From assembly GCA_951812925.1 (NCBI GenBank), contig OX638371.1, positions 38,352,101-38,416,100 on the forward strand: a stretch of DNA of 64,000 nt, in the 5' to 3' direction. The first letter of the stretch is position 1. The number at the start of each line of letters is the position of its first letter. The stretch is from Calliopum simillimum. Taxonomy: Eukaryota > Arthropoda > Insecta > Diptera > Lauxaniidae. A program made the translations under genes and the position numbers. A model generated the notes under the pieces. That model had not been told where the DNA came from, ran no database searches, and worked only from the letters and a program-made list of their open reading frames with translations. This document shows positions 32,335-43,737 of the stretch, piece by piece.

Positions 32335-33257
32335 ATAGCGATTCTTGAAAGTAATCAAACAAATGACATTTGTAAAAAATTTTCTTTCTGTAAGCATTAT
32401 GGTGAAAAGCGCTTTTCAGAAAAATTCACCAAAAGTGTTTCAGGAACATCTTTTTAATTGGGATCCCCTTAACCGCACTTTTTCTCGCGTATAGTTCTGA
32501 AAAAATTATTCCTTTGGAAGTCGTCCGGAACAGGGGGTTCGTAAAATCGGACTATAGTGGATGAGTTTTAAGAACTTTTCGAACATTCGTGGAAATCCTT
32601 AAGTCTGTTTCCAAAGTCTTATGGACGACATAAAAGCATCATTATCGACAGAAACTTTTTGATTTGTGAACCAAAGCACTATAACGAAAAATTTTCAATG
32701 CGAAAAACTATTTTTAAGGAATTTTTCAAAATGATCTACATAACTAACTTCTCAAAAGCTTATTCGTATTACTGCTGAAGACTTTTCTCCTCGAATTTAT
32801 TAGGCCTCATCATGAATAAATATTTCCGTGAATTTATGCATTGACTGCAATAGAGATTGCAAGGCAATCTGTGAAAAAGTTCTCGAGAATATTTCCCTAT
32901 GTCGGGAAAATTTTGAACCTAGTGAAGTAAAAAGACTTCAACACTTTTATTGTTTCACTTTAAAGGTTGGAAATAAACCTTCTGGATTGCCATTCCGTTG
33001 GAGTTTACTGTAGAAACAAGCAAAGTTCGAAAATGTTCATTTATATAAGTTTAATTAGAATCATACATAACTCTCATCCACTTCAATTCAACCATTCAGC
33101 TCATGTGCTTGAAGGACAAGCATTAAAATTAAATAGGCTTCTTTATGCCCCAGACAGACGGCAGCTCTAATGCACATTACAGACGCAATAATGTGAAACT
33201 ATTTATTGCATGATTTTAGGCATTTTTTAAATACATATTTCATAGACATTGACTTAA

Positions 33258-33345
33258 AGAAAATTTCCCTATTAAGGGTCCGAAAAATTCTTGTTTTTGA
33301 TGTTTTAGAATTTTTTGGACCCTAAATTGGAAAATTTTCTTTTAG
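33258..33345. repeat. Short inverted repeat
   Basis: GAAAATTTCCCTATTAAGGG-type sequence faces its near complement (GGACCCTAAATTGGAAAATT), 88 bp in all. Confidence 0.65.
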
Positions 33346-33526
33346 TCAATTTTCCATTAAAAAGTTCCTTAGAGTTTTTATTGTGCGACTCACTGTTCAG
33401 TTGAGTTATCGCAATTTAAAAATAACCACAATTGTACATACGCTTCAAAAGAAACACGGCTAATATCTTCTTATCGCGATCAGCTAAAAATTTCAAAAAT
33501 ACCATTTTTGAATCTACAAATAAAAG

Positions 33527-35276
33527 AGAAACTAACTGAGGCAATCTATGCGTAATCGATAAAGACTTGGGTTGACTTTTCCGATTTTTATGAAAATTGG
33601 TGAAAAGTTTGAAAATTTATAGCTCCACTACTTTTTATCCGATTTTAATGCAGAGTGCAGTGCAGAAAGGTATGAGCTTTTCAAAAAAATATAACACTGA
33701 GAAAGAAAATTTTATTTGGAAAAAAAGCTTTTTTCTTTTTTAAAGCCATTTTGGGGCTTGGAGCACCCTTTTTTTAAATATTTTTATTCAAAAGCAAATT
33801 TTATTATTGTATAATTATTTTCCGACCGTCAAAATCGTGGTATCTTTTACGGTTATCAAGTAATGAATTTTTGAAGTTGTTTAATGTCTTGTTTATCATG
33901 AGTCGTTGCACACTGTGGCTATAGAAGTGATTTGGTTCAAAACCACCCAGACATCGCAATTTTCATCGAAATATAAAAATTCTTAAAGTGGGATATTCGT
34001 TTTGTCATACTGAAGAATGGTACGAAGCTTAATTTCCTAAATGTGACTTAATCAATTTGCCGAGTGACCTTGAAAACTGTAATTCAATGTTCAAAAAATA
34101 GAGATACCATTAAAAATCTTTTTTTACTCAAGAGGAAAGCATCACACGAAAAAAGTGTACTAGGCAAAAAATGCTTAGAATCGTCCAAGCAATACGTGAG
34201 ATTTTTTGGGATTTTTTTGGAAACTTTTTATTTTTTTGAATAATTTTTGGAATTTTTTTTTTCGGAAGTTTTTTAAAAATTATTCAAAAAAAAAGTTTCA
34301 AAAAATTCCAAAAAAATCACACATATTGCTTGGACGATTCTTAGCATTTTATGCAAGTACAGTTTTTTCGTAAGATGCTTTCCTCTTGAGTAAAAAAAGA
34401 TTTTTGCCTTCCACGGGCGTTCAAAAGCCAAAAACTCCCATTTAGCGTCCGAATCCCATCTTAAGTCATATTTAGGAAATTAAGCTTCGTACCATTCTTC
34501 AGTATGACAAAACGAATATCCCACTTTAAGAATTTTTATATTTCGATGAAAATTGCGATTTGTGGATGGTTTGAACATGGAGTCCCCAGTGTGCGTTGGT
34601 GCACGTGCGTAAAGGGGTCAAAAAGGTTCATAAAAACAGGATATAATGCGTTAATATGTTCTAGAAAATTGTTCCTTGTCTGATTGCATATTAGCCTTCT
34701 ATAACATCTTACCGATTATATCTCGTTTTTATGGGTCTTTTTGACCTTTGACCCTTTTCCAAAAAGTTGGTTAAAATAGGTCAAAATATTCTACAAAAAA
34801 ATTCTGCGAAAAATTTCACTAGAAACCACCGAAAAAAATATCGATCGGACGGTGGCAACCCTATATAATAATGCACGTGCACCAAAGAATCATGATAAAC
34901 ACAACATTAAACAACTTCAAAAGCTCATAACTTGATAACCGTAAAAAATAAAACAATTTCGAGGGTCGGAAAATAGTTATAATAAAATTTACTTTTAAAT
35001 AAAAATATTTAAAAAAAAAATAAAAAAGGGTGCTCCAAGCTTCAAATTGGCTTTAAAAAAGAAAAGAGCTTTATACCACATAAGATAAAAAGTTTTTTTC
35101 AGTGTACAGGATCGAACTTCCTATGGCCGCCATTTTGTAAATTTGGGGAATTTCGGAAAATCATTTTAGCACAGTAATATGTATGTCAAATACTAACTTT
35201 TCATCAATTTTCATAAAAATCGGAGATGTCAACCCAAGTCTTAATCGATTACGCAAAGATTGACTCAACTGCATAC
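33527..35276. repeat. 1.75-kb imperfect palindrome in C2CD3 intron 2
   Basis: Arms of about 870 bp fold around 34260. Pairing is visible at TCGATAAAGACTTGGGTTGAC (33556 / 35228), GGGTGCTCCAAGC-type sequence (33760 / 35033), GTTTAATG (33878 / 34905), AGTGGGATATTCGTTTTGTC (33988 / 34506), GAGGAAAGCATC (34132 / 34377) and CGTCCAAGCAATA (34173 / 34325). The right arm carries extra segments absent on the left. Confidence 0.85.
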
Positions 35277-35803
35277 TCAGTTATAAGTTAACTTTTGTCA
35301 AACTTTTTTGTTTGATACGGAAACAATATGAATACCATTTGGTGGTAACCGAGTTTCGACCCGGAAATCGATTAGCTCGTTGACAGATTTAAAAAAAAAA
35401 AAACTTTTTCTGTATATTTGGATCCCTGTGAACAACTTTCCATAAAAAAAAACCTGGAGTGGGACGACATCATAGTAAAACCAAGTTCAAACGAGGTAAA
35501 TAGTATGTTAAATTAACAATATCAATCTAACCGTTTTTATGGGTTGGTGCAATTTCAACCGTTCAAATTGTTACAAATTTATTTCTGGGTATTAAATAAA
35601 TAAAATAAATGTATTCTTCAAAGATAAAACAATGTAATTTCAAATAACGTATGAGCCACATTTTAATTTCAATCTTCGATAAAAGTGACAGCGAAAATAT
35701 CGTATGCACCATAAATGAGTGAAATAGGCACAAAATCAATTTAAAAACGCATCTGTTATTTATATGAGATCTAATATAGACCATGATAATTATAATTAGG
35801 AAA

Positions 35804-36126
35804 TGTCTATACGGGGGGACTCGCGTACGCGAAAACTCAATTTAGCGTACGCGAAATCCAGTGAAGTTTTTTCCCCCGGGGAACTTGATTAATTTATGTA
35901 CTGATCCGCGGCCGAAGGCCACCGCGAAGCCGGTGTTGGATGTCTGACGGGTTTAAATCCTGAGCTGCGGCCGCAGACCGCCCACTTACCCCTACTTTTA
36001 TGTAAAATTACTGTTTTAACGAAGCTGCGTCCCGGGGGAAAAAACTTCACTGGATTTCGCGTACGCTAATTGAGTTTTCGCGTACGCTAATTGAGCTTTC
36101 GCGTACGCGAGTCCCCCCGTATAGAC
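35804..36126. repeat. Foldback element with CGCGTACGCG-bearing arms and GC-rich loop core
   Basis: Arms start TGTCTATACGGGGGGACTCG and pair through AGTGAAGTTTTTTCCCCCGGG. A ~21-bp unit containing CGCGTACGCG and AACTCAATT is present in fewer copies on the left arm than the right. The loop (35908-36014) carries, inverted, the core seen at 23920-24008. Confidence 0.88.
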
Positions 36127-36510
36127 AGACTCTTATAATTATATTATAACTATTGTATCATGATATAGAATACTTTGCAAAATTTGCTTTACGATAGGTT
36201 AAGGCTCGATATCTACTGATTTTTTTTAATTAAATCATAACAGTGTTTTGATGGACAGAAAAGATATTTCTTCCTAGACAAGCAAAACATCTTAAGAAAG
36301 ACTATGGTCAGTTAAAAGGCAGTTGCTAAAATAGCCCTGTTGGTATATGCCACTTTTTGTTTTCCTTCGTGCAACACAATACACAAAGCATGGCATTCAA
36401 GTCCAGTTTCATTTCATGTGTTAATCTACGATCTACGCCAATATTAGTTTTATTTCAGGGAAAAAAACACCTTCCGAACTAAAACTTACGACCTTTTTAC
36501 TCCTCTACAC

Positions 36511-36665
36511 CAGTGGCGGATCCAGGGGTGGGATATGGGGGCTAAATGCCCCCTCATAAGCTCTAAATTGTGACTGGATATAAAAGGAAAATGATGAATT
36601 AGATCTCAAAATCTTCCTATCGTCCGACATTAGCCCCCCATAGTTAAATCCTGGATCCGACACTG
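36511..36665. mobile_element. hAT-type MITE (155 bp) inserted at the end of a mini-me element
   Basis: Ends CAGTGGCGGATCCAGG and CCTGGATCCGACACTG. Flanking 8-mers CTCTACAC (36503-36510) and CCCTACAC (36666-36673) match 7 of 8. The target is the CCCTACACCC terminus of the mini-me copy that follows. Confidence 0.88.
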
Positions 36666-37397
36666 CCCTACACCCAGGGTATATGCACTTTGTCCTTCCG
36701 TTTGTAACGTGGAGAAGCAGGAGTGTCAGGTATGGAAAAGTATATACATTCTTGATCAGCGTCACCTCCTGAGTCGATATAGCCATGTCCGTCTGTCTGG
36801 ATGTATGCCTTTCTTTCTCTTTGGATCTCTGTCTGTCTATACGTTGAAATCATTTTTATATTTTTTGGGAGCAAGACAATTCAATAAAATTTGGTACACT
36901 ACCTCCGTCGTCAAAGTTAGCTCGACTTATTGAAAATGAGCGAAATCGGTCAACAACACGCCTACAGCCCATACAAAAAATATATTCAAAATGCAACTTT
37001 AGGAATATTTTTCATGACAATGCAACCAAAATACACATAAATACTAAGGACGGTAAACGCAAGCTTTGAGCAAAAACTGAGTGAACTCAGACAAGAGGGC
37101 GTGGCACCTCCGCTAAAAGCAAAAGCTTCAAAGTGCTCATTAGGAACAGTTAAGACAAGCTCTGAGCAAAAACTAGGCAAACACGGACAAGAGGGCGTGG
37201 CATCTAACTTCCCATATAAGCAAAAAGTCCGAAATGCTATTCTGAAAGCGTATTTTAAAATAATCGAACTAAATTTCACACAGACACTTAATGCAAGTAA
37301 GTGGAAGATCTAAACAAAAGCTATGTAAATTCCGACAAGTGGTCGTGGTACCTCCCGTTTAATGTTGGGTCAGGCCAAACGTTACACCCTCACTAGT
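36666..37397 (-). mobile_element. mini-me element, minus orientation
   Basis: Terminal hairpin, GATCAAGAATGTATATAC, the core (36760-36790) and a worn (GTCY)n tract are followed by at least three GGCGTGGCACCTCC-type units (37098, 37194, 37344) and the GGTCAGGCCAAACG...ACTAGT end. Confidence 0.8.
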
Positions 37398-37617
37398 TTT
37401 CTTTTTAATGACTTTATTTTGGTTTTTTAAAACAAATACTAAAATTGTATATATAATTGTTCAGCCGCAAAGGTAGCGATATCAGTTTTTTGGAAATATC
37501 TCGCAAACGGTTACTACACAGACAAAGGTTGGTCCACAATTTTGAAGCTCAAGAAATATCATACAGAAAAGCCTTGAAAAGCCTATGGCTTATTTTGTTG
37601 CTTTAAAACAAATACTA

Positions 37618-38284
37618 ACTAGTAAGGAAGGTATCTTTGGCCTGGCCAAAAAGTAAATATCCTACATTGCATTTCAAGTATATTATTAAACACTTAGTTG
37701 ATAAATACTACGCAATATTCTTGTACATACAAATTTTTTATCAAAATAAATTGTTTTACCTAGATTATGTGTAGAGCTTGCATTTACTGTTCTGAGAGTA
37801 AAATTCGGTTTGGTTTTCATAAAAAAATCTTTCATTTTGAAACTTTTGCTCATATGGGAGGTGCCACGCCCTCTTGTCCGAGTTCGTCTAGTTTTTGCTC
37901 AGAGCTTGTACTTACTATTTCTAGTATTTATGTGTATTTTGCTTCTGTTATTGCAAATAATGCTCTTATTATTGCATTTTGAATATATTTTTTGTATGGG
38001 CGGTAGACGTGTCCGTTGACCGATTTCGCTTATTTTCAATCCCCCGAGCTAACTTTTACGACGGAGGCAGAATACCGAATTTCGTTGAATTGCATTGCTC
38101 AGTTTTTCCAGAAAATGTATTTCTAAGCACACCCAGCCAGCCAGCCAGAAAGACAGACATGGCTATATCGACTCAGGAGGTGACGCTGATCAAGAATATA
38201 TATACTTTTCCATACCTGCCACGCCTCCTTCTCTACGTTACAAACGGAAGGACAAAGTGAATATACCCTGGGTGTAGGGTATAA
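37618..38284 (+). mobile_element. mini-me element, plus orientation
   Basis: Starts ACTAGTAAGG ... TTTGGCCTGGCCAAA and has one GGTGCCACGCCCTC unit (37860). CAGCCAGCCAGCCAG (GTCY inverted) comes next at 38139, then the core, the TA tract and the end hairpin. Confidence 0.85.
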
Positions 38285-38327
38285 AAATTCGATAACAAGA
38301 CAATGTCGCATTAACCCAGATAGCCCT

Positions 38328-38703
38328 GACGTCCTTCTGGAAGGATTCGGGACTTTGGTCGGCATTTGATGTTTTCTTCTCATTTAAACTTGTCGGTAAA
38401 CTTAAATTTGATTTCTAACTGCTGTTGGCAACCTAACGGAAGAGAAATGGCCACTGTTTTATTCAGTTGTCGTTTAACAAGTGAGCAGTGCGGTTTATAT
38501 ATTATGCCTATTTCTCATCAGCGATTACTACGAGTTCGCCCTTCAGGGCTAATTACCTGTTAATTGTTTTTGTGTATTGTTTTGATTGTCTTATTGTCTC
38601 AACTCTCTAGATAATGCTAATAATGAATAAGATAAAATATTGCCTCTTTTGTAATCAGCAAAGTCCGTTATTTGAACAATCCTTCTGGAAGGACGTCAGT
38701 CGA
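38328..38703. mobile_element. Element with 22-bp inverted ends (possible MITE)
   Basis: CTGACGTCCTTCTGGAAGG near 38328 pairs with CCTTCTGGAAGGACGTCAG near 38682. Between them is AT-rich sequence without a gene. Confidence 0.6.
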
Positions 38704-40202
38704 ATCCGCGTCATACTCAGAAACTGCTTCCATTGGAAGAAACTTTGGAAGTTTTGGAGGGAAAGGACGATGCCATAGGATATAGAGGAGTCTATTTTAC
38801 TTTATTACCAACAAATAATGCCGTTGGAGGCCTAACTCAGGGGATTGATACCAATTTGTGATACGCAATACATTTACCTAGACATCTGTCAGCATAACAA
38901 CCTGAATAGCAATGACCGTTTTGCCGAGATTAATCCCCTCCTGAACGAGAGGTGCCATGCTTTTGTCGTGCTCTCTTAAAAACATTCAGTCGTTGAGAGT
39001 ATCATTCGAAAGAAAGAAAGCCGATCAGGTATTGTAACAACTTTTAGCTGTAGGATCACCAAACAACCTCTAATACACGAAATATACAAAAAAAATTGGT
39101 AAATTTTCAAAAAAAAAAAAAAAATATATATATCTGGGTTAAAAGTAATTCAGCCACAAAGATCGGAAAAATATATTTTTTTTAAGTATCTCGCTAACGG
39201 TTACTTCTACAGAAAAATTTTGGTCCACAACTTTGTAGCTCAGAAAATTTTCTATAGAAATGTCATTTGTATGTTTTCGAGTTACAGTATTTTGAAAATT
39301 AACATTCATATAACTATGCATACTGTTATGCAGCATATATTAAGAATTAAGAAAATAAGCCGTTATAAGAGAACTTCCGGGTCAGAAATAAATCATTTCA
39401 AGCCATTGTTATCTAACAAATTATGGAATGCTTAGTGTCATTGAAAAAACTATTTATGCCGGACATTTAATAACTTTGCATGTAAGATTTCAATTTATCA
39501 TGTTATGTGCCTTGAACTTAGATTAAGCTACTTAAGAATAAACCTTTAATTGAGCAAATAAAAAAATCCCAAAACCTTGCTCCAAAAGTATTTTGATAAG
39601 AGTTCAAATTTAACGAAGTGCTAAATTATTTTTAGCATTATTTTTTCATACATATTATCCCACATGGGAATGGGAAGTCATATTGATGTCGCCTGCTGAT
39701 AGCTAACGAAATTTCACTCGCATTAGTAGAAAAAAATAAAAAGAAAGAAAGAAATAAACAAACAAAATATTGATTAACGAAACAAACAGAAAAAACCAAT
39801 TTTGTAAATCATTTTTTATTTTTCAAATTTCATTTATTAATTGTAATTCATTTCATAAATAAAGTACAATTCTTTTACAGTAACCAGTAATCATCGTTTG
39901 CAGATAAACATTAACAAAGAAAATTTTTCTTTGGAAAAAGCTTCCAATAGCATTTACAGAAAGCTTACAATAAAATGAAGTTAAGCATTTGTTAAAAAAC
40001 TATTACTTCATCATATAACATTTTAAAATATTGTGTCTTTTTTTTTTTTGATTATTTCAATTGGGTATTCAAGGGCAAAGTGAAATTTCGCTAGCGCATT
40101 CACTTTACATCAATTTCTATGTTGGAAATTATTCTTCTCTTTTTTTGTGTGTTGGAAAATTTTGATTTTCTTTCAATACTAAACTAAATATATAGCCTTC
40201 AA
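38704..40202. other. Rest of C2CD3 intron 2, featureless
   Basis: Mostly unique AT-rich DNA. 39130-39330 and 37440-37580 share a degenerate 'TCGC(A/T)AACGGTTACT...TGGTCCACAA' segment, an old dispersed repeat. Confidence 0.4.
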
Positions 40203-40210
40203 TCAGCTAC

Positions 40211-41167
40211 CTTTTTTCATATCAGCTGCTTTATCATTTGGCTTTTCGCCCTTGGCAGCTGCATTTTCAATATTTTTAGCCTCTTTAGCATCTGCTGACT
40301 GCTTAGCCGACTGTTGTTCCTCATCGCTGCCTCCATCATTGCACTCTTTAACAACGGTGTTCTCCTTCAACTCCTTGAGCATTTTTAACTCTCCATTAGA
40401 ATTGCGACGAAGCAACATACTTATTTTAAAGTATAAATTAGCCATGTGTATATCACGACGTTTGATGGCCAAGCATTTGCACTGCTCAAGTAATGATGCC
40501 TGATAGAGCTCTTCCAAATCGAAAATAGCCATGCCAAGCATTTCATTAAGACAAGTGCCCGGTTGACGCCACCAAACGATGAAACTTAATTTACCAAAGT
40601 TAAGCTTTGATTCATCTTCTTTTTCATTTTCATTCGCATTGTCTTTGTCATGTTTACCAGTTTCAGCGACATCTTTTGGTTGTAGATGTATGTCACGTTG
40701 TGCGTCCTGCGCAAAACGTGTACATTGAGTGAGACTCTGAAATTGTCCCGATTCGAATTGCATTATATGAAACATATCATAACGTGGTATATTCTTAATA
40801 AGTTCATGCGACAGTTGACATTCAACGGTAAAAATTGGTTTAATATCTTCCTCCAAAAGCTCCATAAACTTAGTGCCAGCCGGTTGCAAGGTCAACGCTT
40901 CCAAATGCATTTTCAATGAATTAACACGTTGATAAACCTTCATTTGCTGTTCACGAAAACGTTCCTGTACCATTTCACCAACAAGTTGACTAATGGGCGA
41001 AGTACACTTTAAGCGCTCCAGTGCCAATTTCTCATCTTTAGGTTTCATATCTTCACCAGCCAAATAGGCTACCAGCTTTGCATCTATTTTTTTCATTGCT
41101 TCAACAATTTCGTCGTTTTTAGAAGTTTTATTTCGTGACGAAGAATTGTCAGTGGCGAATTTTGTAA
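40211..41167 (-). CDS. C2CD3: C2CD3 exon 2 (middle C2-like region)
   Basis: 319 codons. The acceptor TTCTTTTCAG precedes 41167. The first two bases complete the codon left by exon 1. The exon has a charged helical N-terminal part, then F-T-V-E-C-Q-L-S-H-E-L-I and, from about residue 190, L-S-F-I-V-W-W-R-Q-P-G and L-G-M-A-I-F-D-L-E-E-L-Y, a C2-like beta pattern. A Lys/Glu/Ala-rich tail closes it. It ends at an unusual donor AAAAAAG|GTAGCT. If that site is not used, translation stops two codons later (TGA at 40203-40205). Phase agreement with exon 3 favours splicing. Confidence 0.8.
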
Positions 41168-41594
41168 CTGAAAAGAACACAAGAGAAAAAAGTATTAAAA
41201 CTTATTGAGTTAAAAATATTACAGATACACTACATGTTAATACGTTTAAGTATCAATTCCCTTTGCGGTCGACTACAGGCACCCGCTGCTGTGAATTCAA
41301 GACTAAACCGCTTAGATTAGAATGAATCAAATAAGACGCGCTTGGCAGCAACTATTTGGTATAAAGAAGAACGGAGGCAAAAAAATGACTAAAGCAGCAC
41401 AAATAGCGAGAAACAAATCGTATTACTTTTCCGTTTAATCAGCCGATTTATTTAGCTTTTGAGGCACAGTAATTTTAACTGAAAGTATCAGCAATATATT
41501 TGATGATTGTCAGAGGCAAACTGCTGTGTAACAAAAAAAAAAAAAAAAAAACCTACTGTTCAATCGATTTTATAACATTAAGTCATTTTGGAGG

Positions 41595-42590
41595 CGTTAG
41601 GAAATAACGCCCAAAAACAAAAACGAAATAACACCCAAATTATTTTCGCATAAATTTGGGCGATAACCATTTTAGAAATAACGCCCAAAATTTTTAAAAA
41701 TAAAAACAAAATAAAGCACAAACAATTTTAATAAAAATGAAATAACGCCCAAAAATAAAAACGAATTAACGCCCAAAAAATCTGAAATGACTCCCAACGT
41801 TTTTAATTTTTATTAAAAACAAAACCGCCAAAAAAACGAAATAAAGCCCAAAATAAAAACGAAATAACGCCCAACAAATATGGAACAACGCCAAAAAAAA
41901 AACAAGGCCCAAATTATTTTCATATAAATTTGGACAATAATCATTTTGGAAATAGCGTTTGGGCGTTATTTCGTTTTTTTTTTTTTTGTGATCAAATAGC
42001 GTCCAAAATAAAAACGAAATAACGTCCAAAAAATATGAAACAACGCCCAAAAACAAAATAACACCCAAATTATTTTCATATAAATTTGGGCAATAATAAC
42101 ACAGGCCCACAAAAAAAAAAGTACTATGCGCGAAAGATCAGACCACCTGAACTTTATGTTTTCGGGGTCGCTGAATCCGAATATGGTGCCAGAATAGCGA
42201 AGTTGGTTCGCGTTTTTTCAGAAATCAACAATAATGCTGAAAATTAGAGATTTTTTCTGGTTTCTGAAAAAACGCGAACCAACTTCGCTGATCTGACACT
42301 ATATTCGGGTTCAGCGACCCCGAAAACATAAAGTTCCGGTGGTCTGATCTTTCGCGCAGGGTACTTTTTTTTATGGGCCTGTGTAATTTTGGAAATAACG
42401 TTTGGGAGGTGTTTCGGTTTTTGTTTTTTTTTTTAGATAAAATAACGCCCAAAATAAAAACGAAATGACGCCCAAATTTTTAACGCGTTATTCCAAAATG
42501 ATTATCGCCCTAATTTATTTGAAAAAAGTATGGGTGTTATTTCGTTGTTTTTGGGTGTTAGTTGAATTTTTTTTGCGTTAGTTCCTAACG
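41595..42590. repeat. ~1-kb foldback made of AAATAACGCCCAAA repeats
   Basis: Ends CGTTAGGAA.TAACGC (41595) and GCGTTAGTTCCTAACG (42590) pair, and pairing continues through AAATAACACCC and GGGCGATAA.CATTTT. The interior repeats AAATAACGCCCAAA dozens of times in both orientations. A separate hairpin element (42100-42383) has inserted into it. Confidence 0.85.
42100..42383. mobile_element. Palindromic MITE with TAA target duplication (284 bp)
   Basis: Arms of ~130 bp pair almost perfectly from CACAGGCCC/GGGCCTGTG inward through GCGCGAAAGATCAGACCACC, TTTTCGGGGTCGC and AACGCGAACCAACTTCGC to a ~30-bp loop. TAA occurs on both sides (42097-42099, 42384-42386), as in PIF/Harbinger insertions. Confidence 0.88.
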
Positions 42591-42781
42591 TAAGCATTAT
42601 GTCAGCGATGGGTTTATAATTGCAAAAAGACACAAAAGTTGAGTCCCAGTTATCGATATAGTTTTATTCAGAATTAAAATTGATCATAAACAAAATAGTG
42701 CAGCTCAACCTGATTACTAAATAAGTAAGTGGCTTGGCTTGAAAATAAAAAATGGACCTTATTATGAATTTGCTTAAAAAC

Positions 42782-42818
42782 TCCCTCTCGAGAATAGATT
42801 CATTTCTCGAGAGGGATC
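42782..42818. repeat. Perfect-stem hairpin with CTCGAGAG
   Basis: CCCTCTCGAGAA and TTCTCGAGAGGG around a short loop. A degenerate similar pair (CTCTCTCGA / TCGAGAGAG) lies at 62516-62552. Confidence 0.75.
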
Positions 42819-42945
42819 CTTTGCAATCGTGAATATTTTCAGAAAGAAAATTCCATTTCTAGCAGGGATTCTTTTTTGATTAAAAAACGCGTTTTTTATT
42901 CCTCCTAGTGGATTTATGAAAATTACGGAGTAACGTTAATAAAAA

Positions 42946-43736
42946 ACTAGTAAGGGTGTTACCTTTGGCCTGGCCAAACATTAAATACCCTACACAGCAG
43001 TATTTTGAAAATTTTGCTTATATGGGAGGTGCCACGCCCTCTTCTCCTAATTCACCCAGTTTTTTCTCAGAGTTTGAATTTATAGTTCTTAGTATTTGAG
43101 TGAAATTTTTTGGTTTATCTCAAAAAATGTTTTCAGTATAGCGTTTTGAACCTTTTGCTTATATGGGAGGTGCCACGCCCTCTTGTCCGATTTTATCCAG
43201 TTTTTGCTTAAAGCTTGCATTTATAATTCTTAGTGTTTGAGTAAAATTTAGTCTGATTATCTCAAAAAACGCTTTCAGTATATCGTTTTGAAGGTTTTGC
43301 TTATATGGGAGGTGCCACGCCCTCTTGTCCGAATTCTCCCAGTTTCTGCTCAGAGCTTGCGCTTACAATTCGTAGTATTTATGTGTATTTTGGTTGCATT
43401 ATCGTGAAAAATACTCCAAAAGTTGCATTTTGAATATATTTTTTGTATGAGCGGTAGGCGTGTCCGTTGACAGATTTCGCCCATTTTCAATCCGCCGAGC
43501 TAACTTTGACGAGGGCTGTGCACCAAATTTTATTGAATTATCTTGCTGAGTTTTCCCAAAAAATGTATTTCCACACACAGCCAGCCACCCAGCCAGCCAG
43601 ACAGACGGACATGGCTATATCGACTCAGGAGGTCACGCTGATCAAGAATATATATACTTTTCTATATCTGCCACGCCTCCTTCTGTGCGTTACAAACGGA
43701 AGGACATAGTGAATATACCCTGGGTGTAGGGTATAA
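42946..43736 (+). mobile_element. mini-me element with three internal ~125-bp units
   Basis: ACTAGTAAGGGTG start, TTTGGCCTGGCCAAA, three tandem units each with ATGGGAGGTGCCACGCCCTC (43023, 43163, 43304), GGCGTGTCCGTTGAC, CAGCCAGCCAGACAGACGG, the core, the TA tract and the end hairpin. The most complete plus-strand copy. Confidence 0.9.
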
Positions 43737-43737
43737 A

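Noticed and set aside
41766..42110. 114-codon hydrophobic minus frame
   Set aside because: Produced by reading the AAATAACGCCC foldback repeats; not a gene.
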